Translations under genes and position numbers: made by a program | Assembly (NCBI GenBank): GCA_028875055.1 | Contig: JAPPGG010000050.1 | Location: 1 to 59,406, forward strand | Source: Chloroflexota bacterium | GTDB lineage: Bacteria; Chloroflexota; Dehalococcoidia; Lucifugimonadales; UBA3495 | Reading direction: 5' to 3' | Length of the DNA: 59,406 bases | In this document: piece after piece, positions 53,997-59,406 of the stretch | Layout of the letters: every line of letters starts with the position of its first letter | Position numbering within the stretch: the first letter of the stretch is position 1 | The notes under the pieces: generated by a model | What the model was told of the DNA's origin: nothing | What the model saw: only the letters and a program-made list of their open reading frames with translations | Databases searched by the model: none

Positions 53997-54905
53997 ATGA
54001 ATTTCCCTTTCCAGACCAGTTGGGGCAAAGTTTGCCTGCTCTTCCTTGTGCTTTGCCTGCTGGTTGTTTCCCTGGCATGCGCATCTCCTTCGGATAGCCA
54101 GCCGGTCCTGAAAGTGGGTGGAATACCGGACCAGGACACCGCCCGCCTGGCCAGGCGTTACAGCATATTTTCGGACTACCTGCAGAAAGAACTGGGCGTG
54201 AACGTTGAATATGTGCCCAGCGCCAACTACGCGGCAGTGGTAACCGCCTTCGGGCAGGGCGAGTTGCACCTGGCCTTCTTTGGGGGGCTGACTGGTGTTC
54301 AGGCCAGGCAACAGAATCCCGGGGCAGTGGCCATCGCCCAGAGGGAGAACGATGCAACCTTCCACTCCAAGTTCATTTCCCGGGCCGACCTGGACCTGGA
54401 ATCGCTGGAGGATGTGAAGGAGAATGCCGCCGATTACACCATTACCTTCGGCAGCGAAAGCTCCACGTCGGGACACCTGATGCCCCGTCATTTCCTGGTG
54501 CAGGCGGGAGTTAATCCGGACGAAGACTTCCGCACCGCGCCCAGTTATTCCGGCTCCCACGACAATACCTGGCTTCTGGTCCAGTCCGGGTCTTACGATA
54601 TCGGAGCCCTGAACGAAGAGGTGTGGGATCGGGCCGTACGGGAGGGAAAGGCCGACCCGGCCAAGGTTAAGGAGTTCTACACCACTCCGGATTACTTTGA
54701 CTATAACTGGACGGCGCAGGGAAACCTGGACGAAGCTTATGGGGACGGCTTTACCTCCAGGGTGCAGTCGGCCCTGTTCAAGTTGAATCCCGAGGAGCAT
54801 GGCGAGATACTCGAACTGTTCAGCACCGAAAAGTTCATTGAAACCAACAACTCCAACTACGGCGCCATCGAAGACGTTGCCCGAGAACTGGGCATGATCA
54901 GGTGA
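53997..54905 (+). CDS. Putative selenate (phosphonate-type) ABC transporter binding lipoprotein
   Basis: The 302-residue product starts at 53997 and has a lipobox near residue 28 ('LLVVSLAC'). The rest matches, block by block, the PhnD-like family named putative selenate ABC transporter binding proteins (TIGR04553): 'GGIPDQDTARLARRY', 'FFGGLTGVQARQQNPGAVAI', 'TFGSESSTSGHLMPRHFL', 'GALNEEVWDRAV', 'NYGAIEDVARELGMIR'. That family was defined by its proximity to selD, but I cannot run the profile, and selD is not in the window. Phosphonate or phosphite binding is the alternative. It heads a four-gene importer operon. Confidence 0.87.
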   Translation: MNFPFQTSWGKVCLLFLVLCLLVVSLACASPSDSQPVLKVGGIPDQDTARLARRYSIFSDYLQKELGVNVEYVPSANYAAVVTAFGQGELHLAFFGGLTGVQARQQNPGAVAIAQRENDATFHSKFISRADLDLESLEDVKENAADYTITFGSESSTSGHLMPRHFLVQAGVNPDEDFRTAPSYSGSHDNTWLLVQSGSYDIGALNEEVWDRAVREGKADPAKVKEFYTTPDYFDYNWTAQGNLDEAYGDGFTSRVQSALFKLNPEEHGEILELFSTEKFIETNNSNYGAIEDVARELGMIR

Positions 54906-54907
54906 CC

Positions 54908-55738
54908 ATGCCGGCAGCGGGAGTACGTGACTTGCCCGATGGCGGCCACCGCACGCCGGGCCTGAGAGGCGCGACCGCTTCGCTGGCGGTGGTGGACAAC
55001 GTTACCAAGACATTCCCACGGGTAACTGCCCTGGACAAGGTTGACCTGGCAATCGGCGCCGGCGAACGGGTTGCCCTGGTGGGCCCCAGCGGCAGCGGCA
55101 AGACCACCCTGCTGAACCTTCTCTCCGGCATGGCTCAGCCGGACTCGGGAGTCGTGGCCGTAGGGGGTCGCGACCTGTCCCACAACCTGCCCAGGCGGGA
55201 ACTGTCGTCCCTGGTGGGGATAATCCACCAGCAACTGGACCTGGTTCCCCAGCTGCCGGTGGTTCACAACGTGCTGGCAGGACGGTTCGGGCACTGGGGC
55301 GTGCTGCGGTCGTTTCTATCCATGCTGTGGCCGCAGGACTACCACCTGGCGGTAGCGGCCCTGGAACAGATGGGCATAGCCGACAAGATCCAGGAGAGGA
55401 CGGGACATTTATCCGGGGGCGAGCAGCAGAGGGTGGCCATTGCCCGCACCATGGTGCAGTCCCCCCTGCTGGTGCTGGCGGACGAACCCGTCTCCTCGGT
55501 GGACCCGGGGCGGGCCCAGGAGATCCTGCAGCTGCTGGTGGCCCTGACGGAGGATACCGGGCGGGCCCTGGTGGCCAGCATGCATACCCCATACCTGGTG
55601 AGCCAGTTCTTCAGCCGGGCCATCGGACTGAAGGACGGCCAAGTACACTTTGACATCCCCGCGCCTGAATTGACTCAGGCCATCCAGTCGGACCTTTATG
55701 GCCTGGGCCAGGAAGAGTCCATTCCCCACCAAAACTAG
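54908..55738 (+). CDS. ABC transporter ATP-binding protein (PhnC-like)
   Basis: The product (276 residues from ATG 54908; GTG at 54902 is an alternative overlapping the upstream stop) has Walker A near residues 59-67 ('GPSGSGKTT'), Q-loop region 'HQQLDLVPQ', signature 'LSGGEQQRVAIART' and Walker B 'LLVLADEP'. The PhnC-type features fit the binding protein and two permeases on both sides. Confidence 0.93.
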   Translation: MPAAGVRDLPDGGHRTPGLRGATASLAVVDNVTKTFPRVTALDKVDLAIGAGERVALVGPSGSGKTTLLNLLSGMAQPDSGVVAVGGRDLSHNLPRRELSSLVGIIHQQLDLVPQLPVVHNVLAGRFGHWGVLRSFLSMLWPQDYHLAVAALEQMGIADKIQERTGHLSGGEQQRVAIARTMVQSPLLVLADEPVSSVDPGRAQEILQLLVALTEDTGRALVASMHTPYLVSQFFSRAIGLKDGQVHFDIPAPELTQAIQSDLYGLGQEESIPHQN

Positions 55739-55755
55739 ATACCGGTTCGGGTTCG

Positions 55756-56556
55756 ATGAGACCGGCGCGTCCCCTGTTGGAGAGTCCCCACTTTCTGAGC
55801 CTGCTGCTGCTGGGAGCAGTGGCGTGGAGCTTGACCGGAGTGGCATGGGGGGAGCCGCTGCTGCATACGGGCGGCGGCGACTCGGCCCTGGACATGCTGC
55901 TCGCCCTCTTCCCGCCGGACCTGTCCCCCGCCTTCCTGCTGGTCTGCCTGCAGGCGGCCTGGCATACCCTGTCCATTGCCCTGGCCAGCATCACCCTGGC
56001 CGTGCTGATCGGCTTTCCCCTGGGGGTAATGGCTTCGGGGGCGCTGGTCTCTCCGGACTCGCGGCTGCGGGCGCCGCTGATGCTGTCATCCCGCTTCGTC
56101 CTGGGGACTGTGCGGTCCATTCACGAACTGGTATGGGCAGTGCTGCTGGTAGCGGCGATCGGGCTGTCTCCACTGGCGGCCATTGTGGCGCTGGGTTTGC
56201 CCTACGCCGGCATCCTGGGACGCATCTACGCCGAGTTCCTGGAGGACACGCCGGAGGAGCCATTGACTGCCCTGCGGTCGGCCGGGGCTTCCTCGTGGCA
56301 GACGCTGATCTTCGGGCGCCTGCCCTTGTGCACACCCGACCTGGTCAGCTACACCTTTTACCGGTTTGAGTGCTCCATACGGTCGGCTGCCATCCTCAGC
56401 TTTGTGGGCATTCGGGGCATTGGCTACGAGATCCAGCTGTCACTGGGCGACCTGCTGTTCAGCCAGGTCTGGACCCTGCTGCTGGCGCTGCTGGCGATAG
56501 TGGCGCTGGTGGACTTCTGGAGCGGCCGGGTGCGGCAGAGCCTGCTGGAGTCATGA
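55756..56556 (+). CDS. ABC transporter permease 1 (PhnE-like)
   Basis: The 266-residue protein has about six membrane helices and the coupling-loop motif 'EFLEDTPEEPLTALRSAGAS', the EAA-type loop of binding-protein-dependent permeases, and 'RSIHELVWAVLL' typical of PhnE. It follows the ATPase gene by 17 bases. It pairs with the second permease, with which it overlaps by four bases. Confidence 0.9.
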   Translation: MRPARPLLESPHFLSLLLLGAVAWSLTGVAWGEPLLHTGGGDSALDMLLALFPPDLSPAFLLVCLQAAWHTLSIALASITLAVLIGFPLGVMASGALVSPDSRLRAPLMLSSRFVLGTVRSIHELVWAVLLVAAIGLSPLAAIVALGLPYAGILGRIYAEFLEDTPEEPLTALRSAGASSWQTLIFGRLPLCTPDLVSYTFYRFECSIRSAAILSFVGIRGIGYEIQLSLGDLLFSQVWTLLLALLAIVALVDFWSGRVRQSLLES

Positions 56557-57434
56557 TAGAGACGCAAGAACCGGCCCGCTACCGGCAGAGGCGGAGGCGG
56601 AAGCTTACCTTCGCACGGCTGTCCTTCTATGCCTTCCTGGCGCTGATAGCGGTCGCCTGGGCGTACATCTTCGTGGAGGGCGACAGCGGCTTCACGCTGC
56701 TGCTGGAAGGACGCACCTGGGAGAACGCGGGGAAGTTCCTGACGAGGCTGGCCGGCGCCGGCCAGGACGAACGGCCCGCCTTCCTGCAACCGGAGCAATG
56801 GTGGGCCACCGGACGGCTGGCCTACAACACCCTGGCCATGAGTGTGCTGGCCATCGGCATTGCCGGGCTTGGAGCCTTCCTGACCTTCATATTCGCCGCC
56901 CGCAACATCAGCTCGGGCAGCCTGGGCGGAACACCGTCGCGACTGGGCGCGGTGGTCTATTACTTCCTGAGGATTCTCTACGCCTTTACCAGGGCGGTGC
57001 CGGAACTGGTATGGGCCATGCTCATCGTCTTCTTTCTCTCGCCGGGCATACTGCCGGGGGCGCTGGCGCTGGGGGTGCACAACCTGGGCATTATGGGCAG
57101 GCTGGCGGCCGAGGTGGTGGAGGATATGGACCCGGCGCCGGCGCGGGCCATGAGGGCTTCGGGGGCGGGCATTTTCCAGATATTCCTTTACGCCATCCTG
57201 CCTCAGACCCTGCCTCACTTCATTACCTACCTGCTGTACCGATGGGAGGTGGTGATCAGGACGACGGTGGTGGTGGGGTTTGTCAGCGCGGGCGGGCTGG
57301 GGTTGGAAATGAGGCTGAATCTGAGCTTCTTCCACTACGACCAGGTGACGCTGCTCATCCTGTGGTACCTGCTGCTGGTTACCGGTGTGGACTTTCTGAG
57401 CGCATGGATGCGCAAGATGGCGCGCTTTGAGTGA
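56553..57434 (+). CDS. ABC transporter permease 2 (PhnE-like)
   Basis: The 293-residue protein starts at an ATG overlapping the previous stop (ATGA). It has a basic N-terminus, a first helix at about 20-40, the PhnE-like 'RAVPELVWAMLIVFFLSPG' and the coupling loop 'EVVEDMDPAPARAMRASGAG'. Two permease genes fit a heterodimeric channel for the same importer. Confidence 0.9.
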   Translation: MIETQEPARYRQRRRRKLTFARLSFYAFLALIAVAWAYIFVEGDSGFTLLLEGRTWENAGKFLTRLAGAGQDERPAFLQPEQWWATGRLAYNTLAMSVLAIGIAGLGAFLTFIFAARNISSGSLGGTPSRLGAVVYYFLRILYAFTRAVPELVWAMLIVFFLSPGILPGALALGVHNLGIMGRLAAEVVEDMDPAPARAMRASGAGIFQIFLYAILPQTLPHFITYLLYRWEVVIRTTVVVGFVSAGGLGLEMRLNLSFFHYDQVTLLILWYLLLVTGVDFLSAWMRKMARFE

Positions 57435-57588
57435 GTAAAGCGCGCTCCCTCGGGGCTGATGGCTGGGGCAACAGTGGCGGGACAGGGGCGCCCCTGTCCA
57501 GGATTCCCCCTCCCGGGGAAAGGCAACATTGTGTCCATCCTGGACTTTCCAGGCAGACGGCGGAGGGAAATCCCGGGCGGGCGACCGG

Positions 57589-58356
57589 TCAGAACTGGAC
57601 GGGGTAAACGACCTGAATTACCCGGCCGTCGCGCAGGGCGTCGAAGTAGCCGTGGGAACCGGACGGGTTCTGAAGCCAGCGGCGGGAGAAGTAGGCGCAT
57701 ATGTTGGAGAGCTGGGTGCAAACGGATTCGGCCGCGCCCGTGTAGCAGAAGTTTTCCAGAACGATGGGTGTGGGGATTTCCACCTCGGAGTGGAGGAACC
57801 GCGTCATGTAGTCGGGCTCCACCGACTTGCCAGTCTCGGCCACCACCAGGGCATAGTCCTGAATGGGGCCGGTGGCGTCCATGATGTGGTCGGCGGGGAC
57901 GTCGGCGATGGCGGCTTCGTCCATGTACATATTGAGGGCAAACAGGAACTTGCTGACAATTGCCTCGGAAGGCGTGTTCCAGTCGGCCACGGTGGGATTC
58001 CCCTCTTCGCGGGCCCGGTCAAGATCGACCTTGTTCACAAAGGTGACGATGACTGGAGCTTCGCGGCGGATCAAGAGGTTGAGGCAGTCCTGGATGAGTT
58101 CGGCGCGGCGGGCCGGTGACCAGGAACGGAAGAAGCCGCGACCCTGGTAAAGGTCGGCGGGACGGAGCCTGTCGGGGGTATCGCCGGAGCCGAGGGGAGA
58201 ACCAAAGTGGCGCCGGCACAGGGCATTGAACTCGCCGTTGATGGCAACGTACTGGTTTTCGTGGACCACCAGTCCGGTATAGACCTGGTGCTGCTGGTTG
58301 GGGTCGTTGCGGCTGCTGCCCGTATCCCCTGACTCACCGATGTAAACCAGATACAT
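57589..58356 (-). CDS. DUF3800 protein with altered first motif
   Basis: The 255-residue product begins 'MYLVYIGESGDTGSSRNDP', the DUF3800 start, where the usual 'YIDESG' has Asp; here it is Gly. Later blocks 'ADHIMDATGPIQDYALVVAE' and 'LENFCYTGAAESVCTQLSNI' fit the RNase H-like fold of the family. Loss of the first acidic residue may reduce or remove nuclease activity. Roles of DUF3800 proteins are not established; some are linked with defence. Confidence 0.8.
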   Translation of the reverse strand: MYLVYIGESGDTGSSRNDPNQQHQVYTGLVVHENQYVAINGEFNALCRRHFGSPLGSGDTPDRLRPADLYQGRGFFRSWSPARRAELIQDCLNLLIRREAPVIVTFVNKVDLDRAREEGNPTVADWNTPSEAIVSKFLFALNMYMDEAAIADVPADHIMDATGPIQDYALVVAETGKSVEPDYMTRFLHSEVEIPTPIVLENFCYTGAAESVCTQLSNICAYFSRRWLQNPSGSHGYFDALRDGRVIQVVYPVQF

Positions 58357-58537
58357 TTTGCCGCCTCCTGCAAGTCTCGGGGTACCTGGGACAGACTATG
58401 GGCCAATGGTGGCTGCCGGCCAGGCAACCTGCCAAATGCCAGCGGGGCCCTTGCTGTGCCTGGGGCGATATCCGTCCGGATTTCACCCCATCACGGCTTT
58501 CATCTCACAACAGGGAAAGGATTCTTGGGAAAGGTCC

Positions 58538-59194
58538 TTAATCTTCGCCGTCTTCTTCTGCGGCGGGGGCTTCCTCACCGCCTTCCGCAGGGGCTTCATC
58601 TTCGGCGCCTTCCACGCGGCCAAGGGCCATCCGGCCCGCATCAACCCGGACTACCATGGCTTCCGGGTCGGTCAGCATGGTTACGTTGGAGTCCAGTTCC
58701 AGGTCACCGGCGCGGACGACTGAATTGGAGTCCACCAGGATAGAGAGATCGATAACCACCTCGTTGGGGATCTCCAGGGGAAGGGCCTCGACGTCCAGGT
58801 TGTACAAGGCCTGGGCCACGGAGCCACCGGTTTCCCTGGCGGCGGGGGACTCGCCAATCAGGTTGATCGGAACCTGGGCGGTAACCTTCTCGGTAGCCGA
58901 CACGGCAAGAAAATCCACATGGAGTATCTCGCTGCGTATGGGACTCCACTGGATTTCCCGGGCGAAAACCAGCCTCTCGCCGGACTCACCGGAGACCGAC
59001 AGGTTTATTGGGTTGGTGCTGCCAGCCAGGGCAAGTACGCGGAGAAGCTGCCGGTTTTCGCACTGCAGGGAGCGGGGCTCTATGCCCGGGCCGTACATAT
59101 GGACCGGTATGGTGCCCTCCCGGCGCAGTTGCTTTACCTTTTTGCCAAGAACTGTCCGGGGTTCCAGTTCCAGCCTGATGGATTCGGTGGTCAT
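58538..59194 (-). CDS. rplY: 50S ribosomal protein L25 (CTC form)
   Basis: The 218-residue protein starts at 59194 (AAGGAG upstream). It has the L25 domain ('RLELEPRTVLGKKVKQLRRE', 'IPVHMYGPGIEPRSLQCENR') that binds 5S rRNA, then the CTC beta domain ('ETGGSVAQALYNLDVEALPL') and an acidic tail rich in Glu and Ala. The CTC-type extension is the usual form in many bacteria and is linked to stress. Confidence 0.95.
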   Translation of the reverse strand: MTTESIRLELEPRTVLGKKVKQLRREGTIPVHMYGPGIEPRSLQCENRQLLRVLALAGSTNPINLSVSGESGERLVFAREIQWSPIRSEILHVDFLAVSATEKVTAQVPINLIGESPAARETGGSVAQALYNLDVEALPLEIPNEVVIDLSILVDSNSVVRAGDLELDSNVTMLTDPEAMVVRVDAGRMALGRVEGAEDEAPAEGGEEAPAAEEDGED

Positions 59195-59406
59195 GAGTAT
59201 CAAATCTCCTTGACTGCAAGGCAACCCCTGGGTTGCCGCCTGATGGCTCTCGGGTTTACGCCGGTGGCTGGAAACAGAGGCCCGGCTTGGGGCGTAACCC
59301 TCTAATAATAGCACCGACCCTTGGTAAAAGGAAACTTCCGGGTTGCATAGGCAGGGCTATCGCATGGATGGATTGGCGAACTGGAGGAGCAAGGTTGTCA
59401 GGAAAG
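59195..59406. other. Leader region and window edge
   Basis: The 5' leader of rplY lies here. A rightward frame may begin near the edge (ATG at 59364 or a TTG after GGAGG at about 59392), but it is too short to identify. Confidence 0.3.

Overview
The window is high-GC DNA that best fits a member of Chloroflexota, probably class Dehalococcoidia (SAR202-like). The gene mix points that way (luciferase-like oxidoreductase, thiolase with its OB-fold partner, cobalamin-independent methyltransferase), and so does a tmRNA tag ending GEREFALAA, close to the Dehalococcoides tag as I recall it. This assignment is an inference; the window has no rRNA.

Positions 1 to about 30,343 are the right part of an integrative conjugative-type element. 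A leftward replication/recombination operon (5966 to 32) encodes a small membrane protein, an unknown protein, a CHC2/TOPRIM primase, a Rad52-family annealing protein, a DUF7007-like protein, a TSCPD-like protein, a PD-(D/E)XK nuclease with an Fe-S cysteine set, SSB and a cut-short RadC-like protein. Related GC hairpins sit in its open gene gaps. A coiled-coil HTH protein (6915-7763) lies beside two parS-like palindromes. A rightward transfer operon (8154-18669) encodes a secreted protein, a TrbL/VirB6-like protein, two VirB2-like pilins, a PrgI/VirB3-like fusion, a VirB4 ATPase, a VirD4-type coupling ATPase and a replication-relaxation protein. Cargo follows: a repeat-bearing lipoprotein with a two-component system (19485-23185), decayed IS630 and IS3 copies around a retropepsin remnant (23427-25495), and a tiny promoter/50-codon/terminator unit (25552-25828). 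The control and integration module (26635-30393) has an ImmR/ImmA-like pair, three small HTH proteins and a large serine recombinase. The last 16 codons of the recombinase run into the 3' end of ssrA, so the element is integrated at the tmRNA gene. The left end lies outside the window.

From 30,343 on the DNA is chromosomal: ssrA, a MetE-like methyltransferase, gltB-gltD, pyk, a flavin-dependent oxidoreductase, a VOC protein, a Nudix hydrolase, an OB-fold/thiolase pair, an MFS transporter, rsfS, ndk, tsaB-tsaE-thiL, a helical unknown, a BtuF-like binding protein, a CPA2 antiporter, a four-gene ABC importer, a DUF3800 protein and ribosomal protein L25.

The most notable observation concerns selenium. 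The BtuF-like gene (50575-51501) has one in-frame TGA exactly where the family has the second Cys of a CxxC motif. Ten nucleotides downstream is a perfect hairpin with a loop like that of a bacterial SECIS. About 2.5 kb away is an importer whose binding protein closely matches the putative selenate ABC transporter family. Together they suggest a selenocysteine-containing (CxxU) binding protein beside selenium uptake genes. A nonsense mutation remains the alternative.
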